A stretch of 64,000 nucleotides of DNA from Symbiodinium microadriaticum (taxonomy: Eukaryota > Sar > Dinophyceae > Suessiales > Symbiodiniaceae): the NCBI GenBank assembly GCA_001939145.1, contig LSRX01000754.1, positions 149,254 through 213,253 on the forward strand, given 5' to 3'. This document shows positions 49,531 to 63,321 of this stretch, one piece after another (the first letter of the stretch is position 1; each line of letters begins with the position of its first letter). The notes below the pieces were generated by a model, which saw only the letters and a list, made by a program, of their open reading frames with translations, was not told where the DNA came from and ran no database searches. The translations under genes and the position numbers were made by a program.

Positions 49531-52500
49531 AACCAGCTGGCAGCGTTCAAGATTGAGCAAAGCCACCAAGACGCTCAGCCGACCTCGCTGAAGTCGAAGA
49601 CATCGTGCGCGTAGCAAATGTTCGAACCTCACGGCCGAGCCTTCTCTCGGCTCCCGGCCCTGTCATACCCTTTGCTCAGTCCTTGTCGCTGAGGTCCCAG
49701 CCTAGCACCACAACCTGTAGGCACTGCGACAAATGGATAGCGAACTGAGACTCTGAAAAAGTCAACTCGAAAGCATGGTGCCTTCGGCTGCTTGCCCACA
49801 GCCTGCACCAGAGTTTGGCAAGGCTGCATTTGGACGCTTGCATGTGCCTCCAGTTGAAGGAGGTCCGGGAGCAGCAGATTCACCTTAGAGTACAGGGTCC
49901 GGACGAGAGAACGGGCCAAGGGCCTGAACGGCAACAGCCACGTTTCAGCAAGAAGGCATGCCGGCATCTATCTCCAGCAGCTGCGAGTTGACAAAGCTTC
50001 ACTACCCGAGTTCAGAAGTTATTGGTCATGCACACTGATCACTGGGCTTCGGCATGTAGATGCATGTAGTCAATCGCAAAGCAGCAGCTGAGATACCAAA
50101 TCAAGATGCATCCGGGCAGTCGAGCTGTGCGACTTCAATGTTCTCGGGCTGGCAAAGTGCTTTCTAGAACGCAAACTGCAAGGCGCTGCAAGCGGACTGC
50201 ACAGAACATCCTGACTGGTCAAGAAGAACCGAAGGGTCCTAAGGTGAATTTATGACTGGCTTCGCCAGTCTAAAGGGTGCACCGTAAAGTCGAGCCAACG
50301 CTCTCACTTTCTTGTTGCTGCGAGTCTAAGAATAAGCGGCGTCCAGTTTTTTTCTCGAAGTCGAAGGACCCCCCCCCCCACACATTGACACGTACTCACC
50401 AAACCTCGGGACTCCCTTTATTACGGTCTGGCCGATGAACGTTCTTCCGGAAACGCTCTGAGTCGGGATTCTCTGAATCTCCTCCCTTCCTCGCTCGCAC
50501 TCTGATTCGCGGGAAAGCGAGGAACTGTAATTAACGGCCTGACACATGTCGGCGTTTTTCTGTCTGGCACAACTGCCGCTCTATCAAAGAAGTCCCCCGT
50601 CCGCTATTTCCCTTGCCTCCCTCGTTTTAAGATTATCTTGGGTGGCTTGGTTTGATTTGGAAGGATCCGACAGGACCGCCAGGGTCTACCCTGGTGTGTT
50701 TGGAGGCTGGGAGATCTGCGAGACCGTGAGAGAGCAAGAGGCTGAGCACGTGTACTGCAGAGAATTGCATGGATATCCGGGAATTTTTGTTGGTTCAACC
50801 TTGCTTTCCTGTGTCCCTGCAAAGGTTCTCATATTGCAAACAAGTATGGTTTGGACTTTGCTGGTCGTGCAGCGGCGCTTATGCTTTGTTGTCGCCACCA
50901 AATGCGCATTGAAATCTGAAAGTCCCATCACATCCACCCCCCACAGGCGCCACAACAGCTTTCGACACCGCTGCCCTTCTGCAAGTCTCCTTGCCTTCGT
51001 GCAGGCACATGGCACTGCAACGGCAGGAATGGTTCGAGCTTAGCCGACCCCTGGAAGCATGAGTGACGTCAGGCCTGTTCGGGCATTGGGGTTTGGGATA
51101 CAGGAGAAGGGGAGTGTGCAGCACTTCGGGCTGACTTCTTTGCCTCCGCTAGCTGCTAGCTGCGAGGTGCTTATTCGAGAGATCATGGCCCAACTTCCGT
51201 GTGCTAAACAGATCGGCAGAGTGCAGAACACAAGTGTCCCTGTCGATTGCCTGCCGCAAAAATGCTACACCACCCGAGTGGTCACGAATACGCGAAAACA
51301 AGGCAAGGCATTGGCAGCTCTGAGACCTAAAGGTGCCTGAGTTGACGCAATCAGTCAGCCTTATGGCAGCTGATCAAGCAAAGCAATTTGATACATCGGT
51401 AGACAGACAGACAACTTATGCTTCTAGCACCAATTCTGTATCGTGTCTCATAGCTACCACGCCTCTAAAGGGGGAGCATTTAGGATGTACCGAAAAAGCA
51501 CATGCAAGAAAAGTGGAAATGCTCAAACGACATACACAGCGGCAAAGGGCTCCGAGCGCTTCGGAGGTACTTTGCTGCCGGATTGGCCCACAACTCGCGG
51601 TCTCCGCCCCAGAAATTACACCCCCGCCCCCCTCAATGCCTACGTGCCGCCGTACCGATATGGTCGACGGGGCCACGAAACATACCTCATAAACCGTCTG
51701 TGAAGTTCAGGGTGAGGCCGCCTGAAGTTCAAGAGAGCCTTGCAACACTTGGCCGAGTCATCCTGAAGACTCTGCTCTGCTATGCTTTCAAAGCCCACAT
51801 CATCCTCGCATCTGGCACTCTGATCAGCTGGCTGCACGTCTGACTGCAATGATAGAACATTGGCTTAAAGGAGCGAAAATTGTCGACAGGCACTGTGGGA
51901 GGATGCTGTTGGCCAGTCTTTCGCACGAGCCACGAAAACGGTTACAAACCTCTAGCTGTATTCTCTAAACGAGATTCGGCAGAATATGGGTCGGTAATAT
52001 GGCTCGTGTAGCCAGGCGCAGCGGTTTCTGTAGCCACATTCCATTCCTCAGGAGTCGATGCATCCGGCTGAAGGCTACGAGGCTGATGACACTTTCGAAC
52101 GCTTCCAAGCCCCTGATGACATTCTATTCCACAGATGCAGCTTGCAGGTGCACGCAGACACGATTTTTCAGGACAAGGCACCAGAATGGTTTGACCATGA
52201 CCAGCGAGTGCTTTGCTAGACCTCCTTAGATCCACAAGCGCGCTCTTTGCACCGATCGAGTCGAACAGGGGCCCAAGGCAAAAGTACCACTCTCCTTTAT
52301 TGTAGCCGTGAATCCAGTCCAGCCGGGTCATGGAGGGCACAGAAATCTCCAAACCAAGCAGTTGAAAGACTCGACTACTGACTACTGTGTCACAAGAGTG
52401 TTCGGACATGGGCTTACAGTAGCTGGCCTCCTGTTCCAGGAGACATGAGAGGCTTCTGAGTTCTGCGTGGGAACTTGCACATCATAACCTGGAGGCAGTC

Positions 52501-55500
52501 CAGAAAATAAACCTAGTCCGAGACGTGCCGCGCTAAATGCACACTGTCACATGAAAGCCCGATTGGGGCACATCAACGTGACATGGGAGGCGAAAGAGTC
52601 TGGACTACGGATGCGCTGCTCGAGCAGCTACCAACTACATCGACAGCGTCAAAGCAACGCAGGTTGGCACAACCAGCACACCGCTGCTCTCCAAGCAGAA
52701 GTCGACATGCTGCGAGGCCATTACCGAGAAAGCCCAGGTATGTCACCCACGGGCGTGTACAGCTTTAGGGTTGACAGGACCTGGAATGCCCCATTTGGAG
52801 GAAATTTCCAAAAAGCCCTGATGCAAGGACGTCCTAACCTCTAGGGATTGAACCCGGGTTGCTTGCCCTGGTTCCTCCCCGGGTGGGTTGCCGTTGCTCA
52901 GTGCCCCCAGGAAGGCAAAGGCATTCTCAACAATAACAGAATAAAATCGAGAGGACTCCAACCGACGGCTAGCTTCTGTCATGAAGTGTATCATCCCTCT
53001 ATCTTCGCCTTCCTCAGAAGCCGGAAGTGAAGCTGACCACTGGCGTGACTTTACCTGCCGATGCAGTGCATCCAACTTGGACCGTCTAGACAGAGCAGGG
53101 TCTCACTTCGATTGCAGACTAGTCATTTCCACGCGCCTGGGGAGCACTGGCTTATGAAATCGTCGCGCGATATGATCAATATTCTGGGGAGGCTGGAGAT
53201 GCTGCCATTCGTACAGAGCTTCTCTGCTTGAAACTGCTGAAGCACCAGTCCCGCACCTCTATTCGCAGAGCGATTGGATAAGGGCAGCTCGTGGCCCTGG
53301 ACAGAGGCAGAAACTCGAGAGCGACCTGGTAAAGCCTCAAAGTTCAGCCTGAAACCTCAACACACCGACTCGTTGCTGTGCACGGGCGCGAAAGCGATTC
53401 CCAAGCTTGAAAGATCTTGAAAGCACTCGCCAACAGACTGAAAGCTGCTTCCAGGGAGCATTTCTCCCAGCATAAGCTTTGGAAGATGTATCTGCAGGAA
53501 CCACGCTGTGGGGCAGGCAGACGGTGTCATCATCGGAGTCCTGCCAATCAAAAAGATGTACATTGACTTCTTATGAGATGCATTTCGAAGCCACGTTCCC
53601 GACACTGTTCAGATCTTCTGAGTCATTTCTACGACGTCTACGAGCGTCTACGGTTGCAGTGGACACTGGTCATGACATGCCGTTCGACTTGGGAGCGACT
53701 TCAGGCCAGAAAGCCCAAATCAAGGAAGCAACGGGATCTGAGAGCGGCAGTTGCATATATAGCCCTGGGCCCTGCAGGTCCAGATCCAAGCCTTCCTCGT
53801 CGCTGTCATACACTTCCTCGCGATGTGTGCTGAACAGTGATTCCTCGACAGCTGCCGACTCCGCACTGGACCTCGTCAACTTTCCGGATCGGCTGGCGCG
53901 GAAGAGGAAAGCTGTGGCCTGTGGCCCCTTTGCGACAGGAGTCCGCAGGCAAGAACTCACTAGTTATGCTCTGCGACTTGTTCTCGCACACAGGCACTCT
54001 CTTCCGATTGTCTTATGCCAATCGATTATTCGATCAGAGCTGCTCATCTTTTTGACACCATCTCGCTTGCTGCTCCCACGCATCTTCACCATGTCCTGCT
54101 GACAAGTAGGTGCTCAACAGCGTCAGGGGATGCTTTGGTGGCCCAACCACTCTGAGACTTGCCTTAGCTGCCGAGTTACCACCGACACTCAAAATAACGT
54201 GAGTCCCTGCATGGACCCAATGCGTGTGTTCTACAAGCGTCCTGCACTGCCTTGAGGAGCTTGAAGTTCCCAAACTTGGAAGCCGTCTTCTTGGGATGTG
54301 CCTGGCAGCTTCGCAAAGGCTTGCTGCATGCATGTTGGACATGGTGTAAACGTGCAGTGGAGTTCACCCCTTTGGTGCCTCCTTTGGCTCGGGCACGGGC
54401 TTGGCGTTGCGAACAGGCTCGTTGCCCGACACTTCCTACCCACAACGGCACGAGCTCACCTGTGTGTCCCCTTTAGACCCCTTCCGAGCATGCACCTCGC
54501 ATTGTGACCGGACGTCCCCGGACATGCCCGGCCTGACTGAAGTTGTTGTCAAGCGCAGCCTTGTATCCGACCGGCTAGGCAGACCGGGGCACAAAACAAA
54601 CAGTCGAGTGAGCCTCTATCAAAGAGCCCGAAATTTCTCTGACCTGATTGGGTTACTCTCCTTACGTTCATCAGCTCAGAGCCCGAGTCAGCATGGAAAG
54701 TGCAACGAAACTGGGAATTCATCGAAGACAACAGGACAGAAGCAGTCGCCTCAAAACTCCAGGAGTCCCTTTCTTTGCCCGCCGAGGTGCCGTCTCCTCC
54801 GTCGTCGGCCGGTAGACCAAAGTGCCGTTACTCTCCGTTCCTGGCTTCGGGAGTCTTGCAACAGCTTGCGAAATGCTTGCAAGGCTTTCGCTTTCGCTTT
54901 GTGCAAGCAGGTGCTCCGGTAGGTGCCGCTTCTTCCTCGATTGGCATCTTTCCTCGCCGAAGACACAACGAGCAGTGGATCTTGCTTGCTACGAACAAGA
55001 TGGTCTCCCAATGCAGCTGCGGCTCGCGCCGACTTGAGGACTGCATGCCGGATGCTGTTGAGCTGCCTGGGCTTGGGGTGATCTCACATAAAAACCTGGG
55101 TCAACATACGTACAGCACTGCCGGACGACCTGTCGATTTTGCTAAGTTTACTTGTCGGGTCAGTTAAAGCCGGATTCGATGAGTAAACTCAAGGAGCATT
55201 GACTGCACAGAGAATTACGGAACTGTGAGAGGTCCAGGCCCACTTTGGGCTCAGCTCGGACCTAATTGACTGCAGAACAAACCAGCTGCAGGATGACGAA
55301 AAGCTGACGCTAAAGGTTCTTGCAGAGCACTCCCAACAAGCCACAACAGCATGATTCTGTCGCCACCCATGATCCAGCAGTCCAGGATCTTACGCTCATG
55401 GCTCTTTATGCTTCTGCTGATTTCTACTACGCAAATTGAAGCCAGGCATCTCAATCTGGCACTGCATGAATGCTGCCTCTCACAACGAGAGAGGATTCCC

Positions 55501-58451
55501 CAAAATCTATCCCTTCCCTGCTTTTGCACATGCTCTTTCGGCCTCGCTCTCCTCGCCGGCAGCGTTGCTACAGTGCTCCAGGACACCTCGGAGGTCAAAA
55601 GGCAAAGTCATGCTGCACCTGCAGACAAATCGGCTTCAGGTTTTTGCATTCCACTACCGTTCCTGAATTATGCACGCACAAGGCCGGGGGTCGGAAACGA
55701 GCAATGCCAGGTTTGCCTCGCGAGCGCCTTGCGAGAAAAACCGCTGAAAAACGTCCCACCGGCGAATTTGAGTCTGGGAGGGAAAGCGCCACTCTACAGC
55801 AGCCATTTGCGATGGCGTCCACAATGAATTTGCAAGTCGTTGCGGGATTTTGCAGCGGTCTCGAGCCGCTCAGTGGGTCAGGTGGTAATTTTACTCTGGG
55901 ATACAAGACATCTTGCCCAACCGCATGTGCAACGCATACACCGTGCAGCCACAAATTCATGTAAAGTAGACGTTACCGACCTGACTATACTATCAAACCT
56001 GACGTCATCATCATCCGAACACATACTCGTGTAAAGCTTCTTGCGGCATCGCGGCTCAAAGTGCTCATAAGTGTCCTCGAGATGCGGAGACGTGCTCAAC
56101 AAGGCACAGCCCAGAGTTCTAGTCGAATACACACAGTGAACCATCCGTTCTTGCCTTTCCACGGACTTTACCAAGTGTCGTCAGTTGGAGGTCAAAGCGG
56201 CCCATTTCCAGGTTGCAGGCGAACCTGATGCAGGCCGCACCCTTCAAGCAGACGCGAGGGTGCTTGTTGGGTGCTCCTTCATTGCAGATTGCAGCAATCC
56301 CTTCACGCGCATCTGGGGGGTAGTGTCATGCGTGTTCTGCTTCTAAGTTTGCAGCATGCGCTCGGGGGCGGGGGGTTGGGACTGCAGGTCCATTGCGGCA
56401 GGATTTCTGTACTCACTCACCATCCACATAGACGGAGAATTTGACGTGCTTAGCCGTCATCCGGCACGAAGCATGTTTTGCTGTGCTGTCGAAAAATGAA
56501 GCTATCGTCCGAAGCAAACTTCACTAATAGTCCCTGCGCCAAATACCCCTGCCGCACTGGTTAGATTTTGGAAGCTCGGTGGCCATCTCAGCAACTTCGG
56601 AGGTTACAAGCTCAGCAGTGCGTGCTCATACGGAAACACGATATCCAGCTCCGCTGCTCGCTGTCTACAATCTCTCGTGTAGTAGGCATTGGCTAAGCAA
56701 CAGCGGCCCAAGGAAAGATTCGTCAGCAGACCCACTGCATGTCAGGATGCAGGCAGCAAGTATGTTTAGAAGGAGCTCCTTCAGTGGCACCAGAAGGCGC
56801 GAATTGTATGAGCAGGGGAGCAGCCATATGCCATCCAGCACAGGAGCCCATTGGCAAAAGGCTCCGTTCGTGAAACCGAGATTCGCTCAAGAGGTTCCTG
56901 AACCCTCTTCTTGTAGCATGCGATCTTGGGATGCAGGCCAGTGATTGATAAACGAAACAGGCAGTTGCGAACCCTAACCCCAATCCCCCAAACTCTCAAC
57001 CCCGAACTCCCAAATCTCAAGTGGACACAGACCCAGCATCATGAGCATCAGCGGGGCCCTGTGGCAAACATCGAATGGAACATGAGGGTCATTGAGACTG
57101 TGGGTATTTTCCTCTCTCGCCCACGGGGCCGCCCCTTGCCAATATAGCCCGTGCAAGACTCGGCGGCTAGCTTTCGTGATTTGCACAGCTCCCATCATAG
57201 TCCCCTCCCAACCGCCCTAACCCTGCACAACACCTTCAGAGCCAACTGCTTCTATCTCGACAGCACTTCCAAGCCTCTTTCTTCCAAAATTAATCACGAA
57301 CTTCACTTGCATGGGCATGTTGATGTCAATGTCCTGGGCTCGGCAGATGAGAATCTGCTGACTCAGCATGAACATCGACCTTCAGCGGCCGGAAGGTTGC
57401 CAGCCAAGGGACGTTATGCCGGTCGCTGCTCGGCATCGTAGTTGCTTGTCTGTGGCTTTGCCACTTTCAGACAGCCGGAGATTGAAGTGCTATCCGCTAT
57501 CTACAATCTGAACCAAATCTGTGCCAGGAGGTAAATGGGTTAGCTTCATCGGGTGTGTCAGACTTAGATGTTCCGCCTCCCTGCGGCAGCTGACCCCACC
57601 ACTTCCCTCGCGTTGCCCGAGACAGGGAACCGGATGAGCCGAAAAGGTCATGAATGCCAGACGATCCCTGCAAAATTCTGAAGCTCCAAGCTGTGTTGCT
57701 GTGTCGCAGCGGGCACGTGCTCAGACTTTCACTCGCATCGCTGCGTTTTTCTACCGCCTAAAGCACCTAAAGGAATCCTAGAAGCCGACGCAGTCTCAGA
57801 TGCGGCTCAGCGCCATCGCAGCGGACCGGTACAAGCTGCTGCAGACAAAGCACGCAACCTTCCCAAGGAAAGAGGAATTCTCGACCTGCACTGACCTACA
57901 CTGGCAAAGGCACAAATCAAGCACAATCCCGGCGCCTGTTTCTGGCTAAGCTCCTGCTCTGTCCTGAGATCTCGTTTCGCTACAGCGATGCACAGTTAGT
58001 CCACACGTTAGACTCCAGCCTCGAGCAGCTATGCTTCACACATGCTCCATTCTTCCGACTACAGCCGCTCCCCCGCATGACCGCAGAAACTCGCACGAGT
58101 AGGCATTTGGCGGCCATGACTGGTTCTCTCGCCAAGCTTCCGGGAGACGCTCGCCTCAGACCAAGGCCAATCTGTGCTGACCCCGGACAGCTCTTACGTT
58201 GCATAGCCGTTTGGGAGGCTCGAGGCTGTTCGAAGTGAGCTTTGCATGGCGCCACCCAGGAAGGCGCAGGGAGTGCTGTCGGAGCACCAGAGCTGGTGAT
58301 TTTGCCAGGCGGCTGTTGTTGACGAAGCGTCGTCCAGCAGATCCTCGGCCTGACAGCATGAGAGGCACAGGTGCCAGTTGCTTTAACACCGATCCGTCCC
58401 GAAGGCCCAAAGAGCTGTCAGTCGTCCCAGCACTTGCCGAGGTCTCAAGAT
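49531..58451. other. Long stretch with only suggestive exons
   Basis: Coding-like minus-strand pieces without a recognised family: CFRVDF segment near 49790, MRTFAGTQESKVEPTKIPGY near 50830, DWIHGYNKGEWYFCLGPLFD near 52320-52260, EEVYDSDEEGLDLDLQGPGL (acidic) near 53820-53760, and LIGRTPMMTPSACPTAWFLQ near 53550. A degenerate CCCTAA/CCCCAA patch lies at about 56968-57020. Nothing firmer is seen. Confidence 0.35.
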
Positions 58452-59545
58452 CTCTGCAGCTCGGCGCACCGACTCGTAGATAAAGCGGATCGATATCTTG
58501 CCATGCACTGTATCACACAAATCGGCATCCGCCAGATCCTGAGCTGTTAAGCCGTCGACACTCAGATCCGGGACGCAAAGGAGCTGATTGAGTAAACGTG
58601 CATGTCTCACGACGGACTCTCGGGCAAACGGACATATCGGTTCGTAGCTTCGCAGCCTTTTTGAAGATAGTTGAAGATCCGGCAGGGAGGAGTGAGGAAA
58701 AGGCCCCGTTACCGGAAGTAAGGAAGGAGACCGGGGGCAAGTCGCAAGTCGGGCGTCAAGTTTGAGACATGCAGCAGACCGGTTTGCAACACCAAAGGCT
58801 GATCATGGAATTTCATAGCTTGCAAATCTTGGTGGTTGGAAGCCATGGACAAATGTACAGCTGGCGGCAATGGATCCTTGTGAGGACTTGAGGCTAAGGA
58901 GGGCCAGCGCGGAGCACCGCACGAACAACTAAGCCGAAGTCGACGGGTCCCTGCATGATCCACGTCATTGGAACCTGCCACAGCCCGCTACGGGCTCGGT
59001 CACACAGCGGTCTCTGGACATGTATGGAAATGCCAGGGCTGTTTCTCCGAGCAGCAGAGAGCCGCCCTAGAAAGTCGTCGTTGCCACGTAGGGTTTTGAG
59101 GTGATCCTGCGGGTTCGGCTGCTTCTCTTGAAGTAGCTCTCCATGTGTGTGTGTGTGTGTGTGCTGATGCTCTAGGCAAGTCTCATGCACAAGCCCTACG
59201 TGGTCCTCATCCCAAACCGTGACTTGGACTTCCTGGCTGTGATGTGCCTTGTCCATTGACTTGCAAAAGCTGCCTGCACTCGAGTGCCTACGTTGCACCG
59301 GCCGGTTCAGTGTGAATGAGTCTGAAGTGCTGGGTTCAGCTGAGACACCTCATGCACAGGCAGATACAACAGGCAGTTCCAGACGGGATTTCGTGTCGTC
59401 GGAATCGTTGCCTCAGGTCGAGGACACTGTCTTCAGAGCGATCTTGCCTGGCCTGCAGCACCCTGAGTTCCAGACCGTGCGCTTGACGCAAAGCCCCAAC
59501 TTCACGGTGACGTAAGGATCCGATTTCCCGTTCCTCGGCTTAAGG
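58452..59545 (-). CDS. C2-domain protein
   Basis: Minus-strand exons follow the C2 fold: 59545-59495 (LKPRNGKSDPYVTVKL), 59411-59349 (TIPTTRNPVWNCLLYLPVHE), 59232-59195 (EVQVTVWDEDHVG), a piece near 59080-59060 (NDDFLG) and 58538-58452 (TVHGKISIRFIYESVRRAAE). The motifs SDPYV, NPVWN, VWDED and DDFLG are the calcium-loop and core signatures of C2 domains, which bind phospholipids, often with calcium. The aspartates of SDPYV and WDED are present. The second and third exons join in phase. The gene starts right after the PIP-kinase gene on the same strand; whether the two are one transcript is open. Start and end of the protein were not determined. Confidence 0.75.
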
Positions 59546-59935
59546 CTTTTGCAGCCGGAACCCGATCGATTCCAGAGAAATATGCATAACAAAAATATAC
59601 ACATCACCCTCCGGCAGCGCTCTGCGACCGCTACTCACAAAAATCGGCCGAGGCTCCAATCCGCAGCTATCAGGTTCTCTGCTCTGAGGACCTGAATGCG
59701 AAGACGTCCTCAGGACCAGACAGGCACAGGCACATAGGAGGGCATAGGACTGGATGGCAAAGGGCACAAGGCAACTTTAGAACTTCGTCTGACTGGATTT
59801 CGGCCGGCGCTTGGCTGCTTCGAGGACTGTGTCATTTGGCCCTCGCCTTCCGTGCCAATGTCACCGGCACCCGGCATCGTCTGGACAACCTGGCAAGGGC
59901 CACAAAGTGGTCGGTTTGCGTCCAGGGAGGCGGCC

Positions 59936-61975
59936 TGGGGAGAAGCGCCTTCTCGTAGAGGAACATGAGCTGTCGCTCGGCGTAAGTGTCAGCAGACCTC
60001 ACTTCCGCTTCAGACTCCGAGTTCTCGGCCTTTCGAAGTGACACATTCGCACCCTCCCGGCCCTTCTGTGAATTCCCTCAGCGAGGCCGAGCCCCTGGCA
60101 CACAGGAAGTCTTCTCGCCTGTGCCTTGGGCAACGCGGAGAAGGTTCTCTGCCTCGCAGTGTGAGCACTCCCGGGACTCAACCCATCGACTGGACTCCTG
60201 CTGCCTGCTTCTTGATGCTGTACTTGATGGAGAAGTCAATGATACCAACAAAGTATACCTCGGCGCAGTCCTGGCAGCAGCTCGACTCGCCGAGCAATGC
60301 ACTCGAGGCTTGCGGCAGCCTTGAGTCTTTCCAACCAGTATCTGTGAGACCCTTTTTTGACTGCAGCTTGTTGGGGGTTGCATGTTGTCCAATTCGACTC
60401 TTTCCACTGATGCATGTTCTTCTGCCCGAACAAAACGCCATTCCCTTCTGATGACTCTGGGCTGTCTCCTGGGCCTGCTGAACCTTTCTGTGGCTAGAGT
60501 CGTTTCGGGGAGCCTGTCCTCCGACACCAGATACCCATCGCCCCAGCCCGGAGAAAGCGGAAAATCCTGCCGTCACAGGGCATGCTGAATCCCGCCGACC
60601 GTGAATCTAGTCATCTAGCCATCCAGCAAGGTGTTTACATGAGATCTGACTGTTGGCCTGCACATCGCGCTCGGCGAAGTGAGTTCCTCGAGTATCGAAC
60701 ATTCACGCACGCCGGTTCCACCTGCCTACAAAAAAGACCTGCTTGCTTCCTTCTAGATGTCTGAGTGTTGCACCGAGGAGAATGGAGTAATCCATCATCT
60801 TAAAACTTTCCAATAGCCTGAGTTGCTCAAGCAACTGTGCACGTGCGATAACGGAAATCTGCCCGTCCTTCTGACATGATGGAGCACCATGTGTGCACTA
60901 TGCACTTCTGAGTGCAGGCGAGAGTCTGCAGGTCTACCTCGACTTGAGCTGCAAACTGCCGTCGCACCTGGGCTGGGGCCGAGTTCGAATTCGAGGCCTT
61001 TCCACAGGACACAGGACCGGTCATGGCAGCCATGGCACAGCCGTCGGCAAGTGAAGGCAGCGCTGGTCTTCTACCCAATCCTGGGAGCCGCCACATGACG
61101 AGACTTCTCGGAGCTCTCGAGTGCCCAGCCTGGTCTTTGCCGACAGACTCTCCGGGCTTGGACTTGCCTCTGCGGGAAGGAAAAGTATGAAAAGTTCAAG
61201 GCGAAAGCTGCACTCAGCAGAGTCGCTTGCTTCTTGGGCCCCGACGCTTGTGCAGAGAGCCCTTGAGGTCGAACTTCAAGTGCACCTGTAGCCTCGTGTT
61301 TGCAGAAACCCGAAATCCTGCTAAATACAGAAGAAGTCACGGTCCAGAACCATGATTTTCCATGACCCTTCAAACATGTGGATTTGTCCGCCGTTGCCTT
61401 GGATCGAAAACAGACTTCATGACCTCAGGTGCATCCCTGTGTAGTCCGAGAGCTGTAAGTAGGAGTCTCGGGGTACGACAGCAAAAGTGGCAGAATTGCT
61501 TGCCTACACTGAAAGCAAGTCAAGCCGCGATGAAGTGAATCGGCTGATCTGCAAACATCACACGGTAAATTCCTGCACGGGGCTTTTCTACGATTTCTAC
61601 TTTCCGGTGTGACTGCTGTGCCACACATGCCAAGCGTGGTCAATAGCGCAGTCTGGCAACACCTCTGATACAGTACCGACTCTGACAGAAGGACAGAAGA
61701 TCTCCTACCAGTCTCACTGCCTGCATACCGCACGATGAATGATCGTGGCCAGTGCTGGACGTGGTCGAAGTATGCAGGCATCATCCGTGCCAGAAGCATT
61801 AGCCTGCGAATCTGAGTTGCACTTTTCATAATGACCGTCTCCAATACTCAAGCTGCCAGGACTTGGAATGCTAAACGGGTCAAGTGGCTCTTTGCCGGAA
61901 AGAGTTTTGATAATGAACTGCCGGTCAGACGAGAAAAGGAAGAGTTCGCCGGACTTGGAGTTCGTTGGCATCACC
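59936..61975 (-). CDS. Phosphatidylinositol-phosphate kinase (PIPK family)
   Basis: Minus-strand exons in PIPK order: 61975-61891 (SKSGELFLFSSDRQFIIKTL, the N-lobe Gly-loop and Lys), 61811-61721 (RRLMLLARMMPAYFDHV then PRSFIVRYAG), 61285-61246 (VHLKFDLKGSLHK, the DLKGS motif), 60967-60920 (RQFAAQVEVDLQTL), 60798-60763 (MMDYSILLGATL, the MDYSLLxG catalytic motif), 60270-60205 (AEVYFVGIIDFSIKYSIKKQ, the IID metal-binding motif) and about 59997-59936 (TYAERQLMFLYEKALL, C-terminal helix). The family phosphorylates phosphoinositides such as PI4P at the plasma membrane. The activation-loop region between 60.76 and 60.27 kb and the exon between DLKGS and RQFAAQ were not resolved. An exon near 62410-62290 (VTGDLLIGALAGEVAEVNMH) may belong to its N-terminus. 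Confidence 0.9.
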
Positions 61976-62216
61976 CTGTCCCATGGCCGCAAAAATGCGC
62001 AACAACACGGCATGCGGCTGCTTGCACAAAGAACCTATTGCTGTCTGTTGAAACTCGCCAAACTGCCCAACTCCCCAGCGGACATTCACGCCCGTCCTGC
62101 CTGTACTCTCCCGAGCCGTGGCCCAACGATTCCATCACTCGCTCTGGGCTCACGGCGTCGCCTGCCAAATTCGCGTAGTAGCATTGCAGCGCCAGGTGTT
62201 CAAACCACATGCACTT

Positions 62217-62423
62217 TCAGAGCATCTGAGCTTGGATTATCATCGCCAGCATGCTCTCACTTGCGAGGCCTAGAACTTGAAAAATCTCAGGACAGAAGAA
62301 GTGCATGTTCACCTCTGCGACCTCTCCTGCCAAGGCTCCAATCAGCAAGTCTCCTGTGACCCTGCGACCGTGCACGACAATCTGCGACTGCATAATGTGG
62401 TTCATGGTCCCATCTCTTTTCAC
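62217..62423 (-). CDS. Possible exon, unrecognised
   Basis: Open minus-strand segment with coding-like composition (SQIVVHGRRVTGDLLIGALA, GEVAEVNMHFFCPEIFQ). It lies just upstream of the PIP-kinase exons on the same strand and may be its 5' part or the 3' end of another gene. No family is recognised. Confidence 0.35.
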   Translation of the reverse strand: MKRDGTMNHIMQSQIVVHGRRVTGDLLIGALAGEVAEVNMHFFCPEIFQVLGLASESMLAMIIQAQML

Positions 62424-62904
62424 GACAATGCCCGAAGCATCCCAACAACAATCCCGTCCTGAGCTGCTCTCGTGTACCTTGCACTGCTTCGAGAGCCAGG
62501 TTTCTCCCCAGTCTCATAAGAGAATGGAACACCTACGCCTACGCAGCCCCAAGGCAAGGAACACTCCGCTGGGTCAGGCCCAGTTCCCTGGAGTAGCGGT
62601 GGATGGCCTGCTTGGCAGGCCTCAGTTTCTTTGTCGCAGCCACTTTGCGACAAGATGGGATGGAATCTTACCACATTACAAACATCACAACACTCCGCAT
62701 CTCTAGCACAGTGCTTGGCAGCGACATTAAAAGTTGCAAACACAGATACAGATACGAAGAGACTTGGGACAAATTCTGTTCGCATCCAGACAGCTAGACC
62801 AAGCGAACTTCTATCTGCCGCCAGATGTCTCCCCCTGCTGCTCGACTAGGATGTGCATTAACCTCGTTGCATACAGATCTGAAACTGCAAGTGTAAGTCA
62901 GAAT

Positions 62905-63321
62905 TCATCCGTGTTTGAGCCGCCTTGATCGCTTGATGACGATCTCCGCTCCCACGTGGACGCAATGGCGCAGCAAGGACAGCAACATGTCCCGTTCCAA
63001 GCCTTGGCGAGCGGCTCCAAGAAATGCATCCGTCTGTCGATACAACATCTGTCGCGTGCTGCCCTGTCAGTCCAGGGGCTCTCGGTGGCCATGGCGCCGC
63101 TGCAGCCTGCCATCCAGAGTTGACGGCACACAGCGGCCAGCCAAGTACGTCTTAATATGCAAGCGGAACGCCGCGCACAGTTGCTCTGCGGGAGTGACAA
63201 TGCTGAGGCCGTGGCAGCCACGCCGCGGCACGACACTCCACGAACTCACTGAGCCTGCACAGGCAAGCCGTTCTGTCTTTGCCCTGATCCAAAGTGGAGA
63301 CAACAATGGGGTCCACGACAT
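62905..63321 (-). CDS. Hypothetical protein, C-terminal exons
   Basis: The exon 63063-62905 starts after a clear AG acceptor and reads TDAFLGAARQGLERDMLL, HCVHVGAEIVIKRSRRLKHG to a stop, a helical basic C-terminus. A preceding segment, about 63230-63110, reads SIVTPAEQLCAAFRLHIKTY. I do not recognise the family. Upstream exons may lie beyond the window or in 63.4-64.0 kb. Confidence 0.4.

Noticed and set aside
52845-52870. tRNA-like B box on the minus strand (GGTTCAATCCC)
   Set aside because: No A box or cloverleaf could be folded around it; a similar isolated match near 23560 suggests chance or a decayed SINE.
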